This document shows, piece by piece, positions 7,465-15,215 of a stretch of 15,741 bases of DNA. The position numbers and the translations under genes were made by a program. The DNA is from JACRDV01 sp024860865 [NCBI: Methanobacteriota archaeon]. GTDB taxonomy: Archaea > JACRDV01. The stretch is taken from assembly GCA_024860865.1 (NCBI GenBank), contig JACRDV010000049.1:1-15741 (forward strand). The letters are read 5' to 3'. A model generated the notes under the pieces. That model had not been told where the DNA came from and did no database searches. It saw nothing but the letters and a program-made list of their open reading frames with translations. The stretch's first letter is position 1, and every line of letters starts with the position of its first letter.

Positions 7465-7602
7465 ATGCCTGAGTTTGAGAGCATTCTAGCAGTAGCAATA
7501 ATACTGTGGTCTGGTTTAATATTATATGCGATATATTTGGACTCAAGAGTTAGAGATTTGGCCAAAAAAATATCGAATTTGGAAAAAATGTTTGAGAAAT
7601 GA
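7465..7602 (+). CDS. ccmD: Small membrane protein CcmD
   Basis: A 45-residue protein with one hydrophobic helix (about residues 6-23: ILAVAIILWSGLILYAIY) and a charged, coiled-coil-like C-terminal tail rich in K, E and R. Size, topology and position between ccmC and ccmE match CcmD, the small subunit needed to release holo-CcmE from the CcmABC complex. Sequence conservation in CcmD is weak, so the name depends on context. The stop codon overlaps the ccmE start as ATGA. Confidence 0.75.
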   Translation: MPEFESILAVAIILWSGLILYAIYLDSRVRDLAKKISNLEKMFEK

Positions 7603-8021
7603 AGTCAGTGACAATTATGGTTAAGATGAGTAAAAACTTAAAAATTGGAATTGGTATTTTGTTAATTGCAGTGTGCATTGCAATTGGATATAGCACTGTC
7701 TTCAAATTTTTTAATCCATACCATTTTGTCAGCAACTTAACTGCAAATCCAGATCAATATATGAACAAACAAGTGCAAGTAATAGGGGTTGTAGTTCCGG
7801 GCACTATTGAACTGGCTTCTGGTACCTTGAAATTTGATATCACAGATGGTAACTCAAGAATAAAAGTTGCATATGGCGGATCTCCTGTTCCAATAAGAGA
7901 GAGTATAAATGTTGTTGTTATTGGATCACTTATATCCCCAACTCAATTTCAAGCTACAAAAATTCTAACCCAATGTCCATCAAAGTATGAACAAACATTA
8001 AGCGCTGCTAATAAGACTTAA
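7599..8021 (+). CDS. ccmE: Heme chaperone CcmE, CxxxY type
   Basis: A 140-residue protein with an N-terminal signal anchor (about 14-32) and an OB-fold domain (VQVIGVVVPGT.., FDITDGNSRIKVAYGGSPVP). The heme-binding segment is near the C-terminus and reads TQCPSKYE (C126, Y130). Classical CcmE binds heme covalently through His in HxxxY. The Cys-for-His form, CxxxY, belongs to the variant System I* known from archaea and some Deltaproteobacteria, and this protein has that form. It carries heme from CcmC to CcmF outside the cytoplasm. The ATG overlaps the ccmD stop; later methionines at residues 7 and 10 are possible starts. Confidence 0.92.
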   Translation: MKSVTIMVKMSKNLKIGIGILLIAVCIAIGYSTVFKFFNPYHFVSNLTANPDQYMNKQVQVIGVVVPGTIELASGTLKFDITDGNSRIKVAYGGSPVPIRESINVVVIGSLISPTQFQATKILTQCPSKYEQTLSAANKT

Positions 8022-8067
8022 ACAGGCAACCACATGCTACTTTTTTAAATTTTAGGATTTGATAAGA

Positions 8068-10044
8068 ATGACATTAGGGTCTATACTATTAATAATAAGC
8101 TGGCTTGCTGGTTTTGCATCGTTAGCTTTGCTATTTCTGCTAGATTTGCGTTTTAATGAATACTTGAAAGATAAAACAATAAATTATATGATTGAAAGTT
8201 TAAAAAATAAATATACAATTTCAATTCGCGCATACACTTTGTTATTAACATCATGTTCTATTCTTCTTTTCAACGCATTTTTATACTCAGATTTTTCACT
8301 TGCGTATGTATTTGAATACAGCAGCTCAGAACTTTTATGGTTTTATAAAATTTCAGCATTCTGGGCAGGAACATCTGGCTCTCTTTTATTATGGGCATGG
8401 TTGATTTCTCTATTCATTTGGTGGTGGAGTGAAAAAGTAGACTTTAATTCCCAATTTGTTAGAAGAACTACAATTTTTTCAATAATAATTGGATTATTTT
8501 TCTTAACAATAACGCTGGTTGATTCGCCCTTTAGATCAATCACAGGCTCGGTCCTAGAAAATCTCTGGCGTGCCGGAGTTGATGGGATGGGGCTAAACCC
8601 TTTGCTTCGTGACCCCTGGATGGTTATTCACCCTCCAATTTTATTCGTTGGATATGCTGCGATAACGCTACCTGCTGCTGCGGCTATTGCGTATCTAATT
8701 AATCCCGATGAAAGTTGGGAAAAACTTACGCGGCAATGGTCTAGAATTGCTTGGATATTCTTGATGGCTGGCATTGCTATTGGCGGATTTTGGTCGTATA
8801 AGGTATTAGGGTGGGGTGGATTCTGGGCCTGGGATCCAGTTGAAACTACTTCATTCATCCCATGGCTTACGATGACGGCATTTTTACACGGAACGGTTCA
8901 ATACCGCAAGAATAGAAAGTTTAATTTCATAACTCCGCTTTTAGGAATCGTATCACTTCTATTAGTTGTATATGCTACGTTTGTTACTAGAAGTGGAATT
9001 CATGAATCCTTCCATTCTTTTGGCGAAAGTGCTACATCACCATTTTTCTTGATATTTATAGCAGCTGTAATTATTGCAACAATAGCGTCTGCTATCCGAT
9101 TTATAAGCAAACAAATAAAATTGACTGGCGAAGAAAGTATTTCGCTACTCTCTAAACAAAATTTAATTTTACTTACAATTATCGCATTTGTTATGTTAAC
9201 ATTCATATCTTTATGGGGAACAACCTATCCAGTAATTTATGAGATCTTAACAGGCATGAAAATTTCAATTGAAAAATCATTTTTTAACTTTTGGAGCCTT
9301 CCATTCACTATTATATTGTTTTTAACTATGTGGGCATGCATGTTATTTGGTTTCCTTAAAGAAGGTCTATTAGTAAAAACTTTAATGTTGTTAATTGCGG
9401 CCACAGTAGGTTCTATACTTATCAAACCTACTGAAAATTTCTATGCTAATGCCTTGTTACCCTCAGCATTTCTAGTAATTGGCGGGGTTATATTTGGGCT
9501 ATTAAAAATTATTAAAACTCCAAGAAGTTTTGCTAGATCTATTAAATTAATCTCTCCTTATGTGATTCATTTAGGAGTTGCATTTATAATAATTGGTATT
9601 GTGGTGAGCACGGCATTTCAAAAAGAGATTTTTGAGAAATTTAACATCGGCGAAAATAAAGAAATCGGTCGAGAATACGGTCTGAGTGTAACTAATATTA
9701 GCGCGTATGTTAATTGGCAAGATTTTACTTGGGCACAAAAAACTGATTTATTTTTAAATAAAAACGGTGTTAGAGTTGGAGAAGGTAACCCATTAATCTA
9801 TTATAATTTAAGACCAATGCTGTGGGGGGGCGAGTCAGAGGGTCCCTTCGCAAAAGTATACATCCATCGCACTCTGCTCTTCGATATTTACGTAGCTTTC
9901 GAAGGTGTAGGCTCAGAAGAGGAAATTGAACAAGGTATCCCGTTGAGAATTAAAATGTTTCCACTAGTTAATTTTCTATGGTTTGGGGTCATACTTGTAT
10001 CATTAGGTGGAGCGCTGTTGATAATTTCAGAGCCAAAAAAGTAA
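8068..10044 (+). CDS. ccmF: Cytochrome c heme lyase subunit CcmF
   Basis: A protein of about 658 residues with many membrane helices. The WWD motif is WGGFWAWDP, followed by VETTSFIPWL. It has histidines in the expected places: MVIHPPILF, FLHGTVQ, the GIHESFHSF loop, and IHLGVAF near the C-terminal helices. CcmF takes heme from CcmE and attaches it to apocytochrome c. In System I* it appears to act without CcmH. The start is taken at the ATG at 8068, with AGGA about ten bases upstream; the in-frame TTG at 8059 directly follows that element. No ccmG or ccmH follows: downstream is a 160-bp gap, then a convergent heme-synthesis gene. Confidence 0.92.
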   Translation: MTLGSILLIISWLAGFASLALLFLLDLRFNEYLKDKTINYMIESLKNKYTISIRAYTLLLTSCSILLFNAFLYSDFSLAYVFEYSSSELLWFYKISAFWAGTSGSLLLWAWLISLFIWWWSEKVDFNSQFVRRTTIFSIIIGLFFLTITLVDSPFRSITGSVLENLWRAGVDGMGLNPLLRDPWMVIHPPILFVGYAAITLPAAAAIAYLINPDESWEKLTRQWSRIAWIFLMAGIAIGGFWSYKVLGWGGFWAWDPVETTSFIPWLTMTAFLHGTVQYRKNRKFNFITPLLGIVSLLLVVYATFVTRSGIHESFHSFGESATSPFFLIFIAAVIIATIASAIRFISKQIKLTGEESISLLSKQNLILLTIIAFVMLTFISLWGTTYPVIYEILTGMKISIEKSFFNFWSLPFTIILFLTMWACMLFGFLKEGLLVKTLMLLIAATVGSILIKPTENFYANALLPSAFLVIGGVIFGLLKIIKTPRSFARSIKLISPYVIHLGVAFIIIGIVVSTAFQKEIFEKFNIGENKEIGREYGLSVTNISAYVNWQDFTWAQKTDLFLNKNGVRVGEGNPLIYYNLRPMLWGGESEGPFAKVYIHRTLLFDIYVAFEGVGSEEEIEQGIPLRIKMFPLVNFLWFGVILVSLGGALLIISEPKK

Positions 10045-10203
10045 ACAACCCTAATTCCTAAAACCAACTCTACCAATATCATGGTTCCTATGAAAAAGTA
10101 TTTGTGGAAATTTAGTTTATTATGCTAACTTTTATGAGCAAGCAAAATTTCAGAGTCAAGCAAAATAAAGAAATTAATAGGCATCCTTCAAAAATGTTAA
10201 ATT

Positions 10204-11262
10204 TTAACTTTTAGCACTTACTTTTTTCGGCTGGTACATACAATAAGGTTCTTCGGCTAGATAATCGTTATAGCGCGAATAGGCTCTTGCCCTGCAACCA
10301 CCGCAAATATTTTTAAATTCACAATATCCACATTTTCCCTCTAGCTTGCTGGTATCTCTAAGATCGGTAAAAAGTTTGGAATTTAACCATATTTCCTTAA
10401 ATGTCAAATCTCTAACGTTGCCAGCTTTAACTGGTAAATAACCGCAGGGATAAACATCGCCTACGTATGAAACAAAACAAAAGCCAGTTCCAGCAAGACA
10501 ACCCTTAGTCATTGCGTGCATGCCTTCTCTTTGTAACTTAAGAGTTGTCCCTTCGGCTTTAGCTCTTTGGAGCATTATTCTAAAATAATGTGGAGCACAT
10601 GTTACTTTAACATGCATGTTAACTTTTTTCTGCACATCGTATAGCCAATTCAATGCGCGCTCATATTCTTCAGGAGGTAGCTCTTTTTCTTCAATTAACT
10701 TTCCACGTCCCGTTGGCACGAGAAAGAAAACATGCCATGCGTCTACTCCAAGTTTAATTACTAAGTCTAAAATTTTTTCAATTTCCTCAATGTTTTGTTT
10801 CGTGACAGTAGTATTAACCTGAAGACTTATACCCGCTTGTCTACAAGCTTCAATCCCTTTTAAAGTGCTTTCAAATGCACCAGGAACCTTTCTAAAATTA
10901 TCATGAGACTGGGGTGAGGCTCCATCTAAACTAGCAGTGACGCGCTTTATTCCAGCTTCCTTTAATTTTTTAGCAATTTCAGGTGTGATAAGTGTTGCAT
11001 TTGTACCCAGTACTACTCTTAATCCTTTTTTCGTGCCATATTCTGTTAATTCAAAAATGTCTTTTCTAAATAATGGCTCGCCACCAGTCATAATTAATAT
11101 AGGCTTACTGAAGCTTGCTATGTTATCGATCAATTGCTTAGCTTCTTGTGTAGTTAACTCATTTGGATCGGGTTCTGTTATTGCTGAAGCTCTGCAATGA
11201 ATGCAGGCCAAGTTGCATGCGCGAGTAAGCTCCCATGCAATTAGTCTAGGCAGATATTCCAT
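10204..11262 (-). CDS. ahbD: Radical SAM/SPASM heme synthase-like protein (AhbD/NirJ family)
   Basis: A 352-residue protein with the radical SAM motif CNLACIHC (C16, C20, C23) and MTGGEP. A C-terminal SPASM-like region has GCLAGTGFCF, VYPCGYLPVKAGNVRD and then CGYC..CGGC, providing ligands for auxiliary Fe-S cluster(s). These features match the AhbC/AhbD/NirJ group of tetrapyrrole-modifying radical SAM enzymes. AhbD converts Fe-coproporphyrin III to heme b in the siroheme-dependent pathway. The choice of AhbD over AhbC, NirJ or a related SPASM maturase is my inference. It is aided by the neighbouring ccm cluster, which needs heme b. The ATG directly follows the PSTK stop with no gap, so it is probably co-translated with PSTK. 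Confidence 0.75.
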   Translation of the reverse strand: MEYLPRLIAWELTRACNLACIHCRASAITEPDPNELTTQEAKQLIDNIASFSKPILIMTGGEPLFRKDIFELTEYGTKKGLRVVLGTNATLITPEIAKKLKEAGIKRVTASLDGASPQSHDNFRKVPGAFESTLKGIEACRQAGISLQVNTTVTKQNIEEIEKILDLVIKLGVDAWHVFFLVPTGRGKLIEEKELPPEEYERALNWLYDVQKKVNMHVKVTCAPHYFRIMLQRAKAEGTTLKLQREGMHAMTKGCLAGTGFCFVSYVGDVYPCGYLPVKAGNVRDLTFKEIWLNSKLFTDLRDTSKLEGKCGYCEFKNICGGCRARAYSRYNDYLAEEPYCMYQPKKVSAKS

Positions 11263-12069
11263 TTAAAAAACCTTATGATGTTCTTTTAATAATTTTTTAG
11301 CTTTACCTACAAATAATGTTTTAGCTTGTTCTATTTTCATTGTCTTAGATAATGCGGTTTGTATAATTTCTCTCCTTAGTTTGCTCAACTTTTGACCTAA
11401 TTCTTTCGATTTGTATTTTTTCATCAATTCACTCATGACTCTTCTAGTCATAACATCAATCTTCTCAGCACGAGTTATTTTTGGTCTCAGTTTTCTCTTT
11501 TTGATTTCACAAACTTTTTCGCCTTTTTCCCTTTTGAATAGCTCAACAAAAGCTGAAGCAATTAAGGTTCCTGCTTTTCCCGGATCAGTTGAACCCGAAT
11601 CAATAATAAGATTAGGTCTATCCCATCTATATTTGCCAGGTATGTCAAATTTACGAGAAATATCGCTAATTACTTCAGGCGGAATTGGTTCGCCTCTTTG
11701 TTTGTTTCTTTTAAGAGCAATTTCAGTTGAACATTGAATGAAGACAATTTTATAGGGAACTCTCAATTTTTGAGCGATTCTGATCAAATCACGCCTCATG
11801 GTCGTGTAATAATTAGTATCATCGCAGATTGCGACATACCCTGCTTTTAATGCGAGCTTTATGAGTTCTTTCATAGTATTGCGGATAAATGGTTCGTGGA
11901 TGGGATTGAATTTTTCAGTATCAGCTGGTATCATCTCTCTTATATTGTCTGTTCCAACAACTAAGGCCGGCATTTTATGCTGTAGCTCTAACTTTTTGGC
12001 AGCTGAATAGGCTATCTCACTTTTGCCTGCCCCCGGAATTCCGCAAAAGATAATAAGCAATGTGCTCAC
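11263..12069 (-). CDS. pstK: L-seryl-tRNA(Sec) kinase (PSTK)
   Basis: A 268-residue P-loop kinase. It phosphorylates Ser-tRNA(Sec) to Sep-tRNA(Sec), the substrate of SepSecS, in the archaeal and eukaryotic route to selenocysteine. It has Walker A GIPGAGKS (10-17), GTDNIRE (39-45), EPFIR (59-63), DDTNYYTTMRRD (83-94), RNKQRG (121-126) and FDIPGKYRWD (141-150). From memory these follow the order of the methanococcal PSTK. A helical, lysine-rich C-terminal domain (KIDVMTRRVMSELMKK) corresponds to its tRNA-binding part. The main alternative is a KTI12-like kinase, but the C-terminal domain and SelB in the same window argue for PSTK. The start is the GTG at 12067-12069, 13 bases after the coiled-coil gene. 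Confidence 0.88.
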   Translation of the reverse strand: MSTLLIIFCGIPGAGKSEIAYSAAKKLELQHKMPALVVGTDNIREMIPADTEKFNPIHEPFIRNTMKELIKLALKAGYVAICDDTNYYTTMRRDLIRIAQKLRVPYKIVFIQCSTEIALKRNKQRGEPIPPEVISDISRKFDIPGKYRWDRPNLIIDSGSTDPGKAGTLIASAFVELFKREKGEKVCEIKKRKLRPKITRAEKIDVMTRRVMSELMKKYKSKELGQKLSKLRREIIQTALSKTMKIEQAKTLFVGKAKKLLKEHHKVF

Positions 12070-12082
12070 TCGATATTGAGAA

Positions 12083-12355
12083 TTAACTTAACTTTAATTT
12101 CATAAATTTAATTTCAAGTTCTGCCAATTCTTTCTGTTTAATTTCTAACGCCTTTTCTAATTCTTCTCTAGCAATTATACCGCTTCGGAAATCTCTCACT
12201 AATTTAGTTACTTCATCTCTCTTAACTTTAATTTGTGCTTTTAAGCTTTCAAATTCCTCATCTTTCCCAATACCTTTCTTTGAAGCTTCTCCCTTTCTCT
12301 CTTTAAGATTTTTGATATACTCTTTTAATTGCTTTTCAATTTCTTCTTTAGACAT
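12083..12355 (-). CDS. Small coiled-coil protein of unknown function
   Basis: A 90-residue, highly charged protein (mainly K and E) with no glycine-rich or cysteine motif. It looks almost entirely helical: a helix over about 1-22, a flexible KKGIGKDEE linker, then a long heptad-like helix over about 30-88. It shares only general coiled-coil character with known families, and I cannot name it. It lies 13 bases upstream of PSTK on the same strand and 83 bases downstream of the DUF89 gene, so it is probably co-transcribed with PSTK. A partner or RNA-binding accessory role would be a guess. The start is the ATG at 12353-12355. Confidence 0.7.
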   Translation of the reverse strand: MSKEEIEKQLKEYIKNLKERKGEASKKGIGKDEEFESLKAQIKVKRDEVTKLVRDFRSGIIAREELEKALEIKQKELAELEIKFMKLKLS

Positions 12356-12438
12356 TTTTAATTCCAGACTAAAATCGATTGGTCAATGAGATAACCATGT
12401 GCCTAGTTATGGGCACAATAATTAGGCAAATATTCCTA

Positions 12439-13302
12439 CTATAGAACCTTCACTACATTGGAGTTAAGCGCAACACCTAAATTAGTTGCAACTGGATTAC
12501 ATTTTGCTTTTAAAATAAAAACAATCTTTTGTTGCAATGAACTATCTCCTAAAGACTCATAATTGCCCATACCTTTACAAATTACTAAGTCAGACGACTT
12601 AAGCTTTTGAATGAATTCAGTTGAACACTCTTCGAGAATGGTTCCAATTGTATTAGTTCCGGTGGTAATTAGCTCATCTATAACTTCTGTAATACCGGCT
12701 ATTTGAGCGTCCTCAATTGTAGCATCATTCAAAATTGGATCTCCTTTCACTGCACCAATTACCCTAACTTTAAATTGGCGTTTAATCTGCTCGATTAGTA
12801 AACGATCAAATACTATCTCAGCTGCATTATCAAAAACATAAAATATATTTTTAGATTTATTGAGAAGATCTAACATAACTTCAGTTTCATCAATTGCAAA
12901 CTTTTCATTCAAAGCTTTTTCAAACTCGCTTTCAATATTATAATCCTTCCCTACTGCAAAATCCACAGAGTTGCCCGCTAATGCAGCTTTTAAAGCTACT
13001 TGAAATGGAGCCGAACTACTACTGATTATTTCCTGAATATCAGGAAGCAATTCTAAAGCCTTTAGGTTGCTGATGTGCTTTTCCTCGCGATAAGGGTCTG
13101 GATTATCTAGAGCTTGGCTAACAAATCGATGAATTGTTGTTCCTAATTCGGCTGGCACCCCGTTAAGATCAAAAAGATAGTTTAGTTCAAATAACGCTTT
13201 TTCAAATACCTTTAGCTGAAGGCTTTTGTCAGATGTTGCATAATTTGCAACCCTAATCACTTGGCGCAACAAGCATGGTAAACACTCATACATAGCTTTC
13301 AT
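12439..13302 (-). CDS. DUF89 (ARMT1-like) damage-control phosphatase
   Basis: A 287-residue protein matching the archaeal DUF89 family of metal-dependent phosphatases, thought to remove harmful phosphorylated metabolites. The N-terminus MKAMYECLPCLLRQ has the CxxC found in this subfamily. Further motifs are GNSVDFAVG (110-118), the metal site FDNAAEIVFD (157-166), VKGDPILNDATIEDA (185-199) and VICKGMGNYES near the end. The substrate is unknown. The ATG at 13300-13302 is preferred over an in-frame TTG at 13309-13311 because it gives the family's usual N-terminus. It is the first gene of the minus-strand string with the coiled-coil gene, PSTK and AhbD. Confidence 0.87.
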   Translation of the reverse strand: MKAMYECLPCLLRQVIRVANYATSDKSLQLKVFEKALFELNYLFDLNGVPAELGTTIHRFVSQALDNPDPYREEKHISNLKALELLPDIQEIISSSSAPFQVALKAALAGNSVDFAVGKDYNIESEFEKALNEKFAIDETEVMLDLLNKSKNIFYVFDNAAEIVFDRLLIEQIKRQFKVRVIGAVKGDPILNDATIEDAQIAGITEVIDELITTGTNTIGTILEECSTEFIQKLKSSDLVICKGMGNYESLGDSSLQQKIVFILKAKCNPVATNLGVALNSNVVKVL

Positions 13303-13333
13303 ACATATCAATTATTTAGTAGGCCCTATTTAG

Positions 13334-13345
13334 TTTTTAAATAAG
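13334..13345 (-). promoter_or_regulatory. TATA-box-like element upstream of the DUF89 gene
   Basis: On the minus strand the sequence reads CTTATTTAAAAA, about 37 bases before the DUF89 ATG at 13302. That spacing would give a short leader of roughly ten bases. It may drive the whole DUF89-to-AhbD string. Confidence 0.35.
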
Positions 13346-13386
13346 CTCTTAAAATGTTCCTATATCACTTATTTATTAGTAGTTTT

Positions 13387-13500
13387 ATGATTCGTAAAAA
13401 ATATCTACCACTTGACTATGCTTGAGTCCAATTTTTAATTGGAATAGCTTTAGCAATATTCATAATTGGTGCAGTTACCTGGTTCAATAGAGAAATATGA
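13387..13500 (+). CDS. Membrane micro-ORF with one in-frame TGA (selenoprotein candidate or broken gene)
   Basis: ATG at 13387 opens a 37-codon frame ending in TGA at 13498-13500, interrupted by another TGA at codon 13 (13423-13425). The first 12 residues are MIRKKYLPLDYA. After the TGA comes VQFLIGIALAIFIIGAVTWF, a near-ideal single membrane helix, then NREI. The basic N-terminus followed by a helix gives a sensible inside-positive topology, which suggests real coding. No ATG, GTG or TTG follows the internal TGA in frame, so the helix can only be made by reading through it. In a genome with SelB and PSTK, TGA could be selenocysteine. A TGG-to-TGA change of a Trp at the membrane interface would look the same. 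No Shine-Dalgarno is visible. I do not recognise the family. Confidence 0.4.
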
Positions 13501-13505
13501 ATACC

Positions 13506-13550
13506 ATACTGCTCAGTTAGCCAACTCAGGATGCAGTATTCCATTTTTTT
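13506..13550 (+). terminator. Hairpin followed by T7: terminator, or possible 3'-UTR RNA element
   Basis: The outer stem is ATACTGC (13506-13512) with GCAGTAT (13533-13539). Inside it is a second stem AGTT (13515-13518), loop AGCC, AACT (13523-13526), with unpaired TC on the 5' side and CAGGAT on the 3' side. Seven T residues follow at 13544-13550. It begins five bases after the micro-ORF stop. A hairpin plus T-run fits a terminator on the plus strand. A 3'-UTR position is also where archaeal SECIS elements lie, but the short GC stem with GAA/A internal loop of methanococcal SECIS is not evident. Confidence 0.45.
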
Positions 13551-13552
13551 CG

Positions 13553-14815
13553 CTAAGGTATCTCTTTGAAAACCGGAAGTTCTGGGGGATTAGTAGAGAG
13601 TATCAAAATTATGAGTAAAAAAATTGCGAGGATTTTTCTTTTGTTGTCGATTTTACTTGCATCATTCAGAGGGCGCGGATGTTCATACCAAGAAAGCCAA
13701 AATACCAATAAAGCCATTATCCACCATCCAGTCATAAAAAGCCAAAAAATAACAGGAAAAGTGAGCCACTTATGCGATTTTGGTCTAAATATAGCTCTAG
13801 CAACATGACCGCCATCGAGTTGACCAGCTGGCATTAAATTAAGCATAGTAACAATTAACCCTGCCCAACCAGCAAAAGCAAGGGGATGCAAGTACAAAAC
13901 TTGCCCTTCTGCTGGACCAAATCCCATTATTTTTGCTAACAACATCATCAATACAGGTATAGGAATACGTATGGCTTCTGCTATAGGTTCTCCAATTATT
14001 GACATTTTAAGACCAATTATCACTATGGGCAAAGTTACTAACAATCCAGCAATTGGCCCAGCAGCTCCTATATCAAATAGAGCCTTTCTGCTTGGTATTG
14101 GCGAGCGCATACTGATAACAGCTCCAAATGTTCCTAGCGGAAATGGTAGTGGAGGAGCTGGAACAAAAAAGGGCAGAGTTGCTTTAACACCGTATTTTCT
14201 AGCCATGATTGTATGCCCTAGTTCATGAAAACCAATTATTGCCATTAATCCAAAGGCAAAGAGCAATGCATTCTCAAATTGAGGGGCCCATCTTTCCGAG
14301 AGAATATAGCCAGCAACAAAAGTAGTTCCGAGCGTAACTATCAACAAACCAAGATTTATCAAGGGGCTTCTCATTTTTGGCTCAACTTTGGGCCTAGGAA
14401 GGACAGCAACTAGAAGTTTCCCATTTTCCTCGGCAATCATCGGCAAATATCCGAGATTCGTAAATTTGAGCTTAAGGCGTTCAAACGATTGCTCAATATC
14501 ATAGCGAGGCTGAACTCTAAACAAAACGGCATTATTTTCTATCTTTTTAGAAGCTATTACAAACTCTGCATTTACTGATTGTTCTATTTGTTCAAGCACA
14601 ACGAACTCAGGAGCTTTGGTTACGTCACCAGTAAATTCGTAGATACCGGTTATCACTAAGTCGCTCTTGCAGAGAGGACATGCGTTTGGTAGTGTTTTTC
14701 CAACATAATCACCAACACCAAATGGTTGGAGTTTAGAATATTTACAAGAGATGCACTTGATCTCACTGGCTGTTTGTGTCTTTTCTTGTTTCTCTTTTGT
14801 GCCCAAACTATTCAC
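13553..14815 (-). CDS. Site-2-type membrane metalloprotease (M50) with N-terminal zinc ribbon
   Basis: A 420-residue intramembrane zinc metalloprotease. It has HELGH (197-201) in a hydrophobic helix and the second metal motif LDGGH (333-337) within [12 protein letters not shown], as in M50/S2P proteins. About six further hydrophobic segments are present, and the long [18 protein letters not shown] loop seen in archaeal and plant EGY-like members. Ahead of the protease lie a CISC (C21/C24) plus CPLC (C46/C49) zinc ribbon and a soluble domain of about 90 residues, probably regulatory. S2P proteases release membrane-bound factors by cleavage within the membrane; the target here is unknown. The GTG at 14813-14815 overlaps the stop of the dehydratase small-subunit gene by eight bases. 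Confidence 0.88.
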   Translation of the reverse strand: MNSLGTKEKQEKTQTASEIKCISCKYSKLQPFGVGDYVGKTLPNACPLCKSDLVITGIYEFTGDVTKAPEFVVLEQIEQSVNAEFVIASKKIENNAVLFRVQPRYDIEQSFERLKLKFTNLGYLPMIAEENGKLLVAVLPRPKVEPKMRSPLINLGLLIVTLGTTFVAGYILSERWAPQFENALLFAFGLMAIIGFHELGHTIMARKYGVKATLPFFVPAPPLPFPLGTFGAVISMRSPIPSRKALFDIGAAGPIAGLLVTLPIVIIGLKMSIIGEPIAEAIRIPIPVLMMLLAKIMGFGPAEGQVLYLHPLAFAGWAGLIVTMLNLMPAGQLDGGHVARAIFRPKSHKWLTFPVIFWLFMTGWWIMALLVFWLSWYEHPRPLNDASKIDNKRKILAIFLLIILILSTNPPELPVFKEIP

Positions 14816-15215
14816 CTATTTCTACTGTTCCCTCGGTAGCATTCACCCTCACAAAATTATTTGTTTTAATTACTTCAACTGGATTTTGGTCAAGCTTATC
14901 TATTAATGGAATGTTTGATATAATTGCTCCAATTGCAACTATTGGTTCAGCTTCATAATTAATTATTGCTTTAGGAGCGGTTCCAATTTTTTTCATTTGA
15001 AATAGGACATATGAACCTACAGTTGATCCTTTGCCGAATGGGAACACTATGATTTTGTTTGTTATATTTTTGTTTTTAAGCTCATGCGTTCTTTCTATTA
15101 TTGTCCCCGTTTTGGGGTCGACACTTCCTAGAAACGAGATTGGCTTTGATGTAACCAGCGCATGGCCTTCAGCAGTTCCCTTTGAAATACATCTGCCTCT
15201 AAGAATAACTTTCAT
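14808..15215 (-). CDS. Phosphomevalonate dehydratase small subunit (aconitase X swivel domain)
   Basis: A 135-residue protein of the AcnX swivel (DUF126) family. Its signature is [14 protein letters not shown] (61-74), preceded by the Gly-rich strand of the swivel fold and followed by [20 protein letters not shown] and IPLID. With the large subunit it dehydrates (R)-5-phosphomevalonate to trans-anhydromevalonate 5-phosphate in the archaeal mevalonate pathway. A hydroxyproline-type AcnX activity is less likely in an archaeon. The start is the ATG at 15213-15215, which overlaps the large-subunit TGA as ATGA and gives the family N-terminus MKVILRGR. A longer in-frame start at 15248 would lie inside the large-subunit gene. 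Confidence 0.88.
   Translation of the reverse strand: MKVILRGRCISKGTAEGHALVTSKPISFLGSVDPKTGTIIERTHELKNKNITNKIIVFPFGKGSTVGSYVLFQMKKIGTAPKAIINYEAEPIVAIGAIISNIPLIDKLDQNPVEVIKTNNFVRVNATEGTVEIGE

Noticed and set aside
8059-8067. TTG start three codons upstream for ccmF.
   Set aside because: It directly follows the AGGA element, leaving no spacing; the ATG at 8068 has workable spacing.
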